NCBI RefSeq assembly: GCF_000934755.1
Contig: NZ_JYNP01000015.1
Coordinates: forward strand, 80,535-144,534
Direction: 5' to 3'
DNA length: 64,000 nucleotides
Origin: Desulfonatronovibrio magnus
Lineage (GTDB): Bacteria > Desulfobacterota > Desulfovibrionia > Desulfovibrionales > Desulfonatronovibrionaceae
Shown: positions 53,102 to 62,845 of the stretch, in pieces
Layout: the number at the start of each line of letters is the position of its first letter
Position numbering within the stretch: position 1 is the stretch's first letter
Translations under genes and position numbers: made by a program
The notes under the pieces: generated by a model
What the model was told of the DNA's origin: nothing
Seen by the model: only the letters and a program-made list of their open reading frames with translations
Databases searched by the model: none

Positions 53102-53548
53102 ATGAATGAAAAGTCCATAACACTGTCAATCAAAAGCAATCTGGAAAACGCCGTGCTTCTGTCAACAATAGTACAGTCCGTGGGTATGACTCTGCCTTTT
53201 TCCCAGAGCGACGCCTGCATGCTCAGGTTCTGCACATTTGAAGCCGTCAAGCTGGCCATTCGTGGTCATCCAGGTGAGCATGCCAGGCCGGTTGTAGTAA
53301 CGCTGGATATTCTTGAGGACTGTCTGCAGCTAACCGTAAGCGACTTGGGTCAGTCTGGGGATTTTCTTAATTCCTGTACACCTGATTTAAGCGTTGAAGA
53401 TATAGTCAAGGCAGTGGAAGACGACTGTCTGGGGCCTGAAGTAATCCAGAACTTCATGGACTCGGTTAAGTTAGCATCTGCGCACGGTGACAACAAACTT
53501 GTCATGAGCAAAAAATTCAATACAAACATCAGGGAATACTCAGAGTAA
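53102..53548 (+). CDS. RsbW/SpoIIAB-like ATPase-fold protein, degenerate
   Basis: A 148-aa protein with the layout of anti-sigma-type serine kinases (HATPase_c_2). FCTFEAVKLAIRGHPGEHARPVVVTL stands where relatives have VSEAxxNAxxHAY (N-box): Glu47 is kept, but the Asn that binds Mg is Leu51. The next motif reads TVSDLGQSGDF in place of the usual D-x-G-x-G, so the second Gly is lost. The C-terminal half, VIQNFMDSVKLASAHGDNKLVMSKKF, closely fits the family end. It may bind but not hydrolyse ATP. The ATG at 53102 has GGGAGAAG upstream. It is 37 bp upstream of bcsA and in the same direction; the STAS protein at the other end of the cluster is a natural partner. Confidence 0.75.
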   Translation: MNEKSITLSIKSNLENAVLLSTIVQSVGMTLPFSQSDACMLRFCTFEAVKLAIRGHPGEHARPVVVTLDILEDCLQLTVSDLGQSGDFLNSCTPDLSVEDIVKAVEDDCLGPEVIQNFMDSVKLASAHGDNKLVMSKKFNTNIREYSE

Positions 53549-53585
53549 TAATGACATACATACCAACAACCAAAGGTTCCGGTAA

Positions 53586-55901
53586 ATGATAGGCCGTATT
53601 GCGTCCTGGCGTGATCCACTGATTCTGGTACTTGGCGCTCTGGCAATACTGTTTGCATCGGCAGTTTATTTACCTCTTCGCGATCAGTTCATCCTTGGTT
53701 GGGGAGCCGTCCTGCTGGTGATTGTACTGCGCAGAACCAGCTTCATTAACGAAGACACCAAGAGACTGCTGATTATTCTTGTCTGCCTGCTGATCACTTT
53801 GCGCTATCTCTCGTTCAGAGTATTTGACACCCTTTATTACACCAGCCCGGCAGACACAATGGCCATGGGCCTGCTCTTTCTTGCCGAGTGTTACGGCATC
53901 GCCATTTATCTTCTCGGCATGTTTGTAAATGCCATGCCTCTCAAAAGAAAGATTGTCAGCGTTGACCTTGATGACCCGGACCTGCCCACAGTGGATGTTT
54001 TCATCCCCACATACAATGAGCCCCTGGAAATCGTCTCCATCACAGCCACGGCTGCAACCCAGATGAATTATCCCAAAGACAAACTGAACATTTATATTCT
54101 GGACGATGGGGGGAGTATTCAGAAAAGACTGGATCCCAATCCCAGAAAGGCATTGCAGGCAGTCAAGCGGCACGAAAGCTTGAAGAACCTGGCTCGCTTC
54201 CTGGAAGTGAATTACCTGACCCGAGGCAAAAACGATCACGCCAAAGCCGGCAACCTCAATTCCGCCCTGAAGCGCACCTCCTGGAGCATGGCTGATGAGC
54301 CGGGCAAGGTACCCCTGCTTGAAGGGCGGGGTTTCGGAGACAAGGGCGGGGAGCTTGTAGTAATCCTGGACTGTGACCATGTCCCGTCCAAGGATTTCCT
54401 GCAAAACACTGTAGGGCTTTTCATGCGAGACAAGAAGCTGTTTCTCTGTCAGACTCCGCACTTTTTCATCAACCCTGATCCTGTGGAACGTAACTTGAAC
54501 ATCTTTCAGCAGAAACCTGCGGAAAACGAAATGTTCTATGGTTCAGTGCTGCTGGGTCTGGATTACTGGGATTCAGCCTTTTTCTGCGGATCAGCTGCAA
54601 TCCTTAGACGTTCGCATGTGCAGGAATCAGGAGGAATAGCTGGAGAGACCATTACCGAGGATGCTGAGACAGCTCTGGGGCTGCACTCCAGAGGATACAA
54701 AAGCGCCTATGTTTCTAAGCCCATGGTCTGCGGGCTGTCGCCTGAAACCTTTGGTGATCTTGTCACACAACGCAATCGCTGGGCCCAGGGCATGGTCCAG
54801 ATATTCATGCTTAAAAATCCGTTGTTCCTGAAAGGCCTCAGGTGGTTCCAGCGCATCTGCTATACCAATTCATCGGCCTTCTGGTTTTTCAGCCTGTCCC
54901 GGGTGGTCTTCTTTATAGCCCCCATATTATACCTGGCCTTTGGACTGCGAGTATATAATGCATCCCTGGCCCAGGTCATGGCTTTCACCATGCCGCACCT
55001 TTTCTGCGCAATCATTTTCACTGATTTTCTACATGGCAAAGTTCGCCATCCGTTTTTTTCTGAACTCTATGAAATAGTTCTCAGCCTGTACAATCTCCCG
55101 GCCATGATCAGCGCTCTCATAAGTCCAAAGTCTCCATCATTCAAGGTGACACCCAAAGAGGCAAACCTGAAGCAGGATTTTCTCAGCCCACTGGCCAAAC
55201 CTTTTTATGTAATTCTTATCCTTATTCTTCTGGCCTATCCACTGGGTTTGCTGCGCTGGATGAACCACCCGCTGGAACTGGACGCCATCATTATAACCAT
55301 GGCCTGGAACACTTTTAATCTGACCTTTGTGTTCCTCTGTTTGGGAATTGTCTGGGAGCGTCGACAAATCCGCCGTAAACACCGGATGCCGGTACACGAA
55401 GAAGCCAGGGTCCGGATCCTGGCCAGGTCTGAATCATCCATGTCCATGGAAGAACCACTCAGAGTTATGGTCCAGGATATTTCCGAGGATGGTCTTGGTT
55501 TCGTTGTCCCCAAAAATATAGATGTCAATATTGGAGACAGAGTAGAGTTTCAGGCCAGGGACAGTTACGGCAATGAGCATTTTCTGCCATTGGAGGTAGT
55601 GCGTATCTCCCCAGCCGGCAAAAATCGACTTGTAGGCTGCCTGTTTCAGGCAGAAGATCCATTCTCTTTTGCCAGAGTTGTCAGTTATGTTTACGGGGAC
55701 AGCCAGCGTTGGGAGGACTTTTGGGAAAATCGCCGCCAGCGCCACAAGACTTCACCCTGGCAAGGGCTTGGATATTTATTTTCCATAGGCATCCGGGGAT
55801 TTGTCCGCAATTTCAGAGGAATCGTGCTCCTGCTGTGGTCCCAGCTTGGCACTGGAGTGGCAATTATACTGCGCAGGCTGAAAATAGTCCGGGCCAGGTA
55901 G
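53586..55901 (+). CDS. bcsA: cellulose synthase catalytic subunit BcsA
   Basis: Inner-membrane GT2 enzyme that makes cellulose from UDP-glucose and feeds it through its own channel. At 771 aa. N-terminal membrane helices (10-130) are followed by the GT domain: DVFIPTYNEPLEI, DDGG, ILDCDHVPSKDF (DxD, near 262), FFCGSAAILRRS, TEDAETALGLHSRG, and QRNRWAQGMVQIF (QxxRW, near 395). More helices follow. The PilZ domain has the c-di-GMP motif RRKHR near residue 595 and DISEDGLGF, so allosteric activation by c-di-GMP is expected. It ends with an amphipathic/membrane tail. All motifs are intact. Confidence 0.96.
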   Translation: MIGRIASWRDPLILVLGALAILFASAVYLPLRDQFILGWGAVLLVIVLRRTSFINEDTKRLLIILVCLLITLRYLSFRVFDTLYYTSPADTMAMGLLFLAECYGIAIYLLGMFVNAMPLKRKIVSVDLDDPDLPTVDVFIPTYNEPLEIVSITATAATQMNYPKDKLNIYILDDGGSIQKRLDPNPRKALQAVKRHESLKNLARFLEVNYLTRGKNDHAKAGNLNSALKRTSWSMADEPGKVPLLEGRGFGDKGGELVVILDCDHVPSKDFLQNTVGLFMRDKKLFLCQTPHFFINPDPVERNLNIFQQKPAENEMFYGSVLLGLDYWDSAFFCGSAAILRRSHVQESGGIAGETITEDAETALGLHSRGYKSAYVSKPMVCGLSPETFGDLVTQRNRWAQGMVQIFMLKNPLFLKGLRWFQRICYTNSSAFWFFSLSRVVFFIAPILYLAFGLRVYNASLAQVMAFTMPHLFCAIIFTDFLHGKVRHPFFSELYEIVLSLYNLPAMISALISPKSPSFKVTPKEANLKQDFLSPLAKPFYVILILILLAYPLGLLRWMNHPLELDAIIITMAWNTFNLTFVFLCLGIVWERRQIRRKHRMPVHEEARVRILARSESSMSMEEPLRVMVQDISEDGLGFVVPKNIDVNIGDRVEFQARDSYGNEHFLPLEVVRISPAGKNRLVGCLFQAEDPFSFARVVSYVYGDSQRWEDFWENRRQRHKTSPWQGLGYLFSIGIRGFVRNFRGIVLLLWSQLGTGVAIILRRLKIVRAR

Positions 55902-55941
55902 TACTGTAGTTCAAAACCGAATTATTATACAGGAGATGTTC

Positions 55942-58200
55942 ATGAAAAGACCAGTTTTTTATCTTGCAACCCCATGCCTGGTGCTTATGCTGCTTTTGGG
56001 AACAGCTGTGCACGCCACAGCCCAACATTCGCTTTCTATTCCCCTGACCGAGTTTTCCATTGTGGGCAAGCCTCTTTTGCAGGGCAAGGCTGCAGATTTC
56101 CGTGTGAGCATCCCCACACCACAACGCTGGAACGTGACATCTGCCAACCTCCGCTTTCCCTATGTTAATTCCACCGGACTTCTGGGTGATCGCTCCCGTC
56201 TGATTGTACGCTTCAACGACCAGGTCCTGGCCCAGGTTGAGTTGCTTCCTGAATCTCCAGAAGGATTAGTCACTGTACCAATCCCCACTACCCTGCTCAA
56301 GCCCCGCTTCAACGAACTCCAGTTTGCCGTGGCCCAGGATTATGACGGTCAATGCACTGACCCGGGCAATCCCACTCTCTGGACCCATGTTTCTGTGGAG
56401 CGTGCCTTTCTGGACGTAAGCTATACCCTCAAGCCGGTACCAATGTTCCTGTCCTCCATTGCTGACTTTCTTTTCGATCCCAAGCAGTTTAACGAAAACA
56501 GGGTTCACCTGGTAGTTCCGGACTACAGTCCTGAAATGATGAACCTCGCATCCATTGCTGCCTCAGGAACGAGTCTGCGCTTTGAATTTCGTCAGGTGAA
56601 ATTCACACTCTCTCAGGATCTGCGCCAGGGAATGGATAACATTCTTATTGGCGATAAGCTCTTTGTTGCCGGCGTCTTAGACCAATATGAAAGAACTCCA
56701 CCCCAAAACGACTTTGGCATCATGCCCCTGCCCGGCCCTGCACCGGTTATGCCAGAAGATGAAAATAATCAGGAACAGACTGAACTCAGGCGCTTTGTGG
56801 ACGACCATACCCGGGCCATAATCGTTCTTTCAGGTGAGGATATTAATGGGGTAACCAGCTCCACCAAAGCCTTTTCTGTGCTGTCATTCCCTTTGCCGGA
56901 CATATCCAGCTCTGATCCGGGTTCTGTCATCATTCCTGAAATTACCAGAGAAACGGGCAAGAACCTTATTACCCCGGGACAAAAGTATACTCTGGACCAA
57001 TTGGGCATGCCTTCACACACCTTTACCGATATGTATCCCATTCCGGAAAATATGACTGTTCGCCTGCCTTCGGATGCCCTGCTGCCCGGCAATTTGTTTG
57101 CAAGGCTTGCTCTGCACCTGGCCTACGGCACTCAAATGCGCCAGGACTCAGTGATCAATATTCACCTCAACGGCCGCTTCATCGCCGGGGTGCCCCTGAG
57201 TAATCCCCAGGGCGGAAGATACGGCGGTTATCAGATTCATATTCCCATGTACTATTTCAGGCCCGGTCTCAACACCTTCACCTTTGAGCCTGTGCTCACA
57301 CCACTTATCACAGACCTCTGCACCTTTATTCAGTTGAAAAATCTTTTTGTAACCATTTTTGACGATTCAACCCTGTCTTTTCCTGAACTGGACCATTGGG
57401 TGGAAATGCCTGAACTGGCTTTGTTCATGGAAGACGGCTTTCCTTTCACCAGCTGGCCAGACTGGCGGGAAAACGCCATCGTAGTGCCCCCCAATGACCC
57501 CTTAAGCTCGGCAGCTGCTGTAAACATTGTGGCTATGACCAGTCAAAAAACCGGAATTGCGCCATATAGAGTGCAATTTCTCAACGAACCACCACAACAG
57601 CCTCTGGATATCCTGGTGGTCTCGCCTTATCCAGACATTTCTCCGCAAATTATGCAGGCCACCCCCATGGCCCCCCGGCTTGCCTATCCATGGCAGGGCG
57701 TATTACAGGGTTCTAAAGAGCAGTCTCTTTACTGGTGGAACAGGATAATGGCCGATATTTTCCCGGAACGTCCACGCAGTGTTCCCCAGCCATCAGTGCA
57801 TGCCGAAGCCATAGAAGAATTAGTCATGAACTCAGACAAACTGCTGCTTACACAGAGTCTTTCGCCCTACGCACCCATGCGCACTTTGATGGTAGCCACA
57901 GCCAGATCCCCGGAAGCCCTTTTGCAGGGCGCTAATGCCATGAGCAATCCATTGCTGCAGGGTCAAGCCCGGGGAAGCGTTGTTCTGGCTGACATAACAG
58001 ACCTGGAATTCGGTGTCCGCTCCCAGCATGCAGGAGAACGCTATTTTGTTGGTGACCTGGGATCCTTTCGCTGGTTCACTTACATTGTAAACACTTACCC
58101 GTTCTGGTTTTTCGGAACCCTCATGGTTATACTGACATTGACTGCTTTTGTAATCCGTCGCCTGCTTCGCACCAGACTTAAAGCCAAGGAGCAGGAATGA
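55942..58200 (+). CDS. bcsB: cellulose synthase periplasmic subunit BcsB
   Basis: Periplasmic, membrane-anchored partner that accepts cellulose from BcsA. At about 752 aa. I choose the ATG at 55942 with AGGAG at a normal distance; the ATG at 55936 is too close to it. A signal peptide (MKRPVFYLATPCLVLMLLLG) is followed by two carbohydrate-binding/flavodoxin-like repeats (about 35-650). VSIPTPQRWNVTSANLRFPYVNS and DQLGMPSHTFTDMYPIPENMTVRLPSDALLP are typical. The C-terminus has an amphipathic helix and the anchor NTYPFWFFGTLMVILTLTAFVIRRLL, which docks with BcsA. Its stop overlaps bcsZ by 4 bp (ATGA). Confidence 0.95.
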   Translation: MKRPVFYLATPCLVLMLLLGTAVHATAQHSLSIPLTEFSIVGKPLLQGKAADFRVSIPTPQRWNVTSANLRFPYVNSTGLLGDRSRLIVRFNDQVLAQVELLPESPEGLVTVPIPTTLLKPRFNELQFAVAQDYDGQCTDPGNPTLWTHVSVERAFLDVSYTLKPVPMFLSSIADFLFDPKQFNENRVHLVVPDYSPEMMNLASIAASGTSLRFEFRQVKFTLSQDLRQGMDNILIGDKLFVAGVLDQYERTPPQNDFGIMPLPGPAPVMPEDENNQEQTELRRFVDDHTRAIIVLSGEDINGVTSSTKAFSVLSFPLPDISSSDPGSVIIPEITRETGKNLITPGQKYTLDQLGMPSHTFTDMYPIPENMTVRLPSDALLPGNLFARLALHLAYGTQMRQDSVINIHLNGRFIAGVPLSNPQGGRYGGYQIHIPMYYFRPGLNTFTFEPVLTPLITDLCTFIQLKNLFVTIFDDSTLSFPELDHWVEMPELALFMEDGFPFTSWPDWRENAIVVPPNDPLSSAAAVNIVAMTSQKTGIAPYRVQFLNEPPQQPLDILVVSPYPDISPQIMQATPMAPRLAYPWQGVLQGSKEQSLYWWNRIMADIFPERPRSVPQPSVHAEAIEELVMNSDKLLLTQSLSPYAPMRTLMVATARSPEALLQGANAMSNPLLQGQARGSVVLADITDLEFGVRSQHAGERYFVGDLGSFRWFTYIVNTYPFWFFGTLMVILTLTAFVIRRLLRTRLKAKEQE

Positions 58201-59264
58201 GACATTTATTACAGCTAACATTGCTCTCTTTTCTAATCCTGTTTATGACAAGTCCGGTCAAAGCTGATGTCTGTGCAGACTGGAACGTGTTCAAAGCCCG
58301 CTTTCTTACTTCGGACGGGCGTATAATTGACAGGTTTCAGGATAATATTTCCCATTCCGAGGGCCAGGGCTATGGGATGATAATGGCAGCCCTTTGCAAC
58401 GACCCTGATTCTTTTGATTCTCTCTGGCAGTGGACCCGGGACAATCTGCAGGTCCGCCGTACAGACAGTCTTCTCGCCTGGTCATGGGGAGAACGCCTGC
58501 CAGACCAGTGGACTGTGGTGGACTTCAACAACGCCACAGACGGAGACATTCTTGTGGCCTGGGGACTGCTTCTCGGTGATAGACAATGGCCTGACTCAAC
58601 CTACAAATCAGAAGCCCTCAAACTGCTTGCTTCCATCCGGAAACTTCTAAGCGTAGAGTACCACGGACATCTGATTCTGCTGCCTGGCTACCATGGTTTT
58701 CTGCAGTCTGATTCCATCCGACTGAACCCGTCTTATTTCATATTTTCTGCTTTCCAGGATTTTGCTGAGGCAGATAACCATGATTTCTGGAGCAAGATTT
58801 ACGACCACTCTGTGATAATATTTGAAGCATCCCTGCTTCCCCCTCTGATGCTTCCACCAGACTGGTTCAGTCTGTCTATGGACAGCGAGCAGATCCACAC
58901 ATCAATAAATGAGGCTGTATTCGGCTTTGAGGTCATCAGAGTGCCCCTGTATCTCAGCTGGGCCGGAAATATCTCAATTCTTCCTGAACTGGCTGAGCTA
59001 TTGAGATCTTTTCACCAGGCCGGTTATATTCCGCAGCGCATCGACCTGACAGACGGTTCTTTTTCCACGCAGTCCGGTTCAGCAGGATACTACGCAGTAT
59101 TTGCCAGGGCTGCACAGGATCTGAACCTCTCGAAAATAGCCGGACAATGGTGGGACATGGCTGCAAGAAAATTCATGGATGAAAAAGACGACTATTACTC
59201 AAATATTCTTTATGTACTAAGCAGGTTGGAAAGCACATCCATCACCAGGGATCACCAACCATGA
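58197..59264 (+). CDS. bcsZ: periplasmic endo-1,4-beta-glucanase, GH8 (BcsZ)
   Basis: Cellulase that trims nascent cellulose, needed for correct polymer release. At 355 aa. A signal peptide (about 1-22) is followed by WNVFKARFLTSDGRIIDRFQDNISHSEGQGYGMIMAAL, where the HSEGQGY Glu is the GH8 catalytic acid. Then come WSWGE, NNATDGDILVAWGLLL (DGD, the catalytic base region) and NPSYF. It is coupled to bcsB by ATGA. It keeps all catalytic residues I could place. Confidence 0.95.
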   Translation: MRHLLQLTLLSFLILFMTSPVKADVCADWNVFKARFLTSDGRIIDRFQDNISHSEGQGYGMIMAALCNDPDSFDSLWQWTRDNLQVRRTDSLLAWSWGERLPDQWTVVDFNNATDGDILVAWGLLLGDRQWPDSTYKSEALKLLASIRKLLSVEYHGHLILLPGYHGFLQSDSIRLNPSYFIFSAFQDFAEADNHDFWSKIYDHSVIIFEASLLPPLMLPPDWFSLSMDSEQIHTSINEAVFGFEVIRVPLYLSWAGNISILPELAELLRSFHQAGYIPQRIDLTDGSFSTQSGSAGYYAVFARAAQDLNLSKIAGQWWDMAARKFMDEKDDYYSNILYVLSRLESTSITRDHQP

Positions 59265-59285
59265 TCAACCTTTGACGGAATCATC

Positions 59286-62200
59286 ATGAAACAGACTTCT
59301 TTGATAAACATCTTCCCCGCACTGGGCCTGCTGCTGCTGTGGACCACTTCCGGGCTTTGCCATGATCACATGGCGGATCTGTCTCATGCCTTACTGGCAC
59401 AGTCTGTGGATGTGCAACGAGGCGAAAGCGAGAGACCAGCAATTCAGCGCCCTGAAGAACAAGGCCAGATCATACGAACTGCTCCGGATATTATCCGGCC
59501 TGTAGTTCCTCCTCGGGATCAGGCCCGGGATGGAGGGCGATCGCTCGAGGCCGGCTGGGACTCTCTGGGCCTGGGTTTTTATGAACAGGCCCTGAATTTT
59601 TTTGAGCAGGCTCTGGCACTTCTTCCTCCTGGAAACCAGCAGAATGAAGCATCTCTTGGAAAAGCTTATGCCCTGAATGCGCTGGAACGACATGATCAGG
59701 CCGTAGCAGCCTTAGAGAACCTGATGCAGACAGGATATCGTCCGGAAGAAGTCAGGGCAGCTCTTTTCAGGATTTTGATGCAGGCAGGACAACTGGAGCA
59801 GGCAGAAACTGTCCTGGAGGAACTTGATGATGAACACCAGCAGGACCTGCGCCGTCAGGAAGTGCAGCAGATCCGTTTTGAGCAGGACCTGGCAGATGCG
59901 CTGCATTCTCGCAGTCCTGAAGAGTTGCAAAGCTTTATTGACAGGTACCGTTCACGATTGAATCAATGCATGGAGCCCTATGCATTTTTTCAAGTTTCTC
60001 AGGCATTGCATAGTCTAAGAGCCAGGAGACAGGCGCTGGAAATAGATCGTCAGCTGCTCAGCTGCTCCCTGGAAGGCCGGGAACAGGGCCTGTATATTCC
60101 GCTTCTTCAAAGCGTCATTCTGAACCTTCCTTTTGAACAGGCTCAGCGAGAAATTGCCAGGCAGCGCACTGAGATGCAGGGGCGAAACGAAGCCCTGGCA
60201 GAGTTGTCCCGCCTGGAACTGCAATTGCTGCGCAGCATGATAGCAGGCATTTCCCCGGATGATCCTGAGTTCGCCATGCTGGCAAGACAGATCCTTCGCC
60301 ATGCTCCGGAAGAAGATGCATTGCGTCTAACCATGGCCTGGAACTGTTTTGAGGCTGGAGATGATGTCTGTGCTGAGGATCTTTTCCGCCATGTTCTTCG
60401 CAACAACCCGGCCGACAAATCAGCTCTGGAAGGCCTTGTTGCTCTTCTGGAGCGTCAGGGGAGAATTAAAGAGGCCATTACCCTGATTGAGCAGGCCCCT
60501 TCTACAGCCTTGTTCCTGGACACACTGAGCAGGTTTTATCGTGCCAGTGCAGCAGAATTATTTGCTCAGCAGGAATATTCCCAAACCCTTTTCTGGCTTG
60601 ACAGATACAGTGATATTGCCGTGGAAGATCATGAAGCCCTGAGCATGCGCAGCTGGTCCCTGTTTCATCTGCAGCAGTATGAACAGGCCCTGGATAAGTT
60701 TGCAGAGCAGTTAGCTCTTTTTCCAGATGATGAGGATGCTCTGGCAGGAAAAATTTATTCACTCCAGGCCATGGACCGTCATCGGGAAGCGCTTATGATA
60801 CTTGAATCCCGGGACAAAGAGCTTTCTGTGGAACTCCAGGCTGTACTGGCTTCATTATACTGTATCCTTGGCAATGAGGAATATGCTGCAGGTAATGCAC
60901 ACCAGGCAGTTGCCTATCTTAAACAATGTGTTGAGCTCAATCCGGATACGCGCGATGTCGATCTTCTGGGCTGGAGCCTGCTTGAAACGGGCGACCCGGA
61001 GTCTGCGCACAGCTTTTTTCTACAATCTCATGAGCAGCGTCCTTCTGAGGATACTGCCCAGGCATTACTCATCAGTGCCCAGGAGTTGGAGGACAGCGCT
61101 TACTTCTGGAATGTGCTTCAAGATATGGCTGTTCACCCGGGACCTGATGTACGCACTATAGCTGCAGACGCCTTTGCCAGGCAGGAAAGCCCCATTCTGG
61201 CGGCGCAGACCCACCCTGAATCCGGCAAGGGCACCTGTTACATGAACAGTGATACCCCGTGGATGGATATTGCAGTCCGATACCGCAATGTCTCTGGAGA
61301 CAGGGGCAAATCCAGACTTCAGGCTCTCAGCGTGCCCATGGAATACAACAGACCTGTGTCCCGGGGAGGCAAGTGGACCCTTCGCGCCACCCCGCAACTG
61401 CTCAACAGCGGCAAGCCTGACCAGGATGCATATATTGGTTCGTATTACAGGTTTCTTGATCAGAACAGACGCCATCAGACTCCTGTTGACAAAACCTGGG
61501 TTATTTCTCCTGAGATCCAGTACCAGCGAGAAGGCAGGTACAATTTTGAGGCCATGCTGGGCATGACCCCTATGGGTGGTCCTGTCAGTCCCATGCCTGT
61601 TTTTCGCTTAAATCTAAGCAAGTCTGATGACTGGTCCTTAGAACTGCGTCAGTCTTCAGTTACCGATTCCCTGCTTTCTACCATAGGACAGAAAGATCCG
61701 TACAGCAGAAAAAAATGGGGCAGAGTTATGCACAGCGGAGTCCAGGCAGGAAAAAATATTGATTTGAAAGGACCATACTGGCTGGCTGTGGAAGCAGAAT
61801 ATGACTATTACTGGGGCAGAAATGTCGCTGACAATCACCGCATCGGCGGAAATATAAGTGTTGGTCGAACCAAAGACTTCAATGGACTGGAGTTGTCCAG
61901 CGGACTGTTTCTGACAGCATTTCATTTCCAAAATAATCAGAATTTTTATACCTTTGGCCATGGAGGATACTTCAGCCCAGATCATTTTTTCATTTTGGGA
62001 CCTTTTGTCCGCTTCCTGTCTCCACGCTGCAGAGATTACTGGTTTGATATTAATGCCAGCCTGGGCTGGATGAACTATATGAACGCCGGCGCACCGCACT
62101 ACCGGAACATTTCCAGCAGCTCGGCAACAGGAATAAATACTGCTGCGCTCAATGACTTTCAGGGGAAATATTCCAGCCGGAAAAAATCAGGTCTGGCAGT

Positions 62201-62363
62201 GGCTGTTGACATACAGGGCATGAAACTCATTTCCAACAACCTGGCCCTGGGAGGCATGGCCGGAATCAACAATGCCTCAGACCATACCCAGTGGCAGGCC
62301 GGGCTAATGTTGAGGTATTTCTTTGAACATCGTGAGGTTTTTTTTAACAGAGATGGATTCTAA
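59286..62363 (+). CDS. bcsC: cellulose export outer-membrane protein BcsC
   Basis: Forms the outer-membrane pore and a periplasmic TPR arm for cellulose export. At 1025 aa. A signal peptide (MKQTSLINIFPALGLLLLWTTSGLC) is followed by a low-complexity linker. TPR repeats run from about residue 95 to 640, with Ala/Leu/Tyr spacing such as ALNFFEQALALLPPGNQQNEASLGKAYALNAL and QYEQALDKFAEQLALFPDDEDALAGKIYSLQAM. The C-terminal BCSC_C barrel (about 680-1025) has SRGGKWTLRATPQLLNSG, many beta strands with alternating aromatic residues, and ends FFEHREVFFNRDGF. Beginning and end are intact. It is 21 bp downstream of bcsZ. Confidence 0.93.
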   Translation: MKQTSLINIFPALGLLLLWTTSGLCHDHMADLSHALLAQSVDVQRGESERPAIQRPEEQGQIIRTAPDIIRPVVPPRDQARDGGRSLEAGWDSLGLGFYEQALNFFEQALALLPPGNQQNEASLGKAYALNALERHDQAVAALENLMQTGYRPEEVRAALFRILMQAGQLEQAETVLEELDDEHQQDLRRQEVQQIRFEQDLADALHSRSPEELQSFIDRYRSRLNQCMEPYAFFQVSQALHSLRARRQALEIDRQLLSCSLEGREQGLYIPLLQSVILNLPFEQAQREIARQRTEMQGRNEALAELSRLELQLLRSMIAGISPDDPEFAMLARQILRHAPEEDALRLTMAWNCFEAGDDVCAEDLFRHVLRNNPADKSALEGLVALLERQGRIKEAITLIEQAPSTALFLDTLSRFYRASAAELFAQQEYSQTLFWLDRYSDIAVEDHEALSMRSWSLFHLQQYEQALDKFAEQLALFPDDEDALAGKIYSLQAMDRHREALMILESRDKELSVELQAVLASLYCILGNEEYAAGNAHQAVAYLKQCVELNPDTRDVDLLGWSLLETGDPESAHSFFLQSHEQRPSEDTAQALLISAQELEDSAYFWNVLQDMAVHPGPDVRTIAADAFARQESPILAAQTHPESGKGTCYMNSDTPWMDIAVRYRNVSGDRGKSRLQALSVPMEYNRPVSRGGKWTLRATPQLLNSGKPDQDAYIGSYYRFLDQNRRHQTPVDKTWVISPEIQYQREGRYNFEAMLGMTPMGGPVSPMPVFRLNLSKSDDWSLELRQSSVTDSLLSTIGQKDPYSRKKWGRVMHSGVQAGKNIDLKGPYWLAVEAEYDYYWGRNVADNHRIGGNISVGRTKDFNGLELSSGLFLTAFHFQNNQNFYTFGHGGYFSPDHFFILGPFVRFLSPRCRDYWFDINASLGWMNYMNAGAPHYRNISSSSATGINTAALNDFQGKYSSRKKSGLAVAVDIQGMKLISNNLALGGMAGINNASDHTQWQAGLMLRYFFEHREVFFNRDGF

Positions 62364-62404
62364 ATGGAAATTTTATCTGTCTGGCAATTATCAAGGAGAT
62401 AACA

Positions 62405-62752
62405 ATGGAAGTTGAAGTGCAGAAAGGTATTAATCATGTTGTAGTAATCCCGCGAAGAAAATCGGTAGATGCCAGTGTTGCTGCCGAATTTAAGAGAAAA
62501 ATGCAGGAAATTATCAATTCCGGGATCAGTCTGATTGTTCTTGATATGCGAGATGTCAGTTTTATTGACAGCACAGGTCTGGGATCAATTATCTCAGCCT
62601 ACAAAACCAAGGACAATGAACAGACCCTGGTTTTGTGCAATATTGCAGAAGGAATTCAGGACATCTTCAAAATCACTAAACTTGATAAGTTTTTTACCAT
62701 TTTTTCTTCTAAGGAGTCTGCATTCAAAGCACTTAAGATTGATGATGAGTGA
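62405..62752 (+). CDS. STAS-domain anti-sigma factor antagonist-like protein
   Basis: A 115-aa stand-alone STAS protein like SpoIIAA/RsbV. FIDSTGLGSI contains the usual phosphorylatable Ser56 (D-S-T-G-L-G). The first strands (VEVQKGINHVVVIPRRKSVDASVAAEFKRKM) and the C-terminal helix (IFKITKLDKFFTIFSSKESAFKAL) also match. AAGGAG precedes the ATG. It comes 41 bp after bcsC, so it is probably in the bcs operon. With the RsbW-like protein at the other end it could form a partner switch; there is no sigma factor or PP2C phosphatase in this window. Confidence 0.93.
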   Translation: MEVEVQKGINHVVVIPRRKSVDASVAAEFKRKMQEIINSGISLIVLDMRDVSFIDSTGLGSIISAYKTKDNEQTLVLCNIAEGIQDIFKITKLDKFFTIFSSKESAFKALKIDDE

Positions 62753-62845
62753 CTTACAGCTGTTGAGTGTTGAGTCTAATGCTGGCTGTTCCACAGCCCA
62801 ACTGCAGCAAGGATCGTTAAGTCGTGGGGATCACTATGCTTTTCA

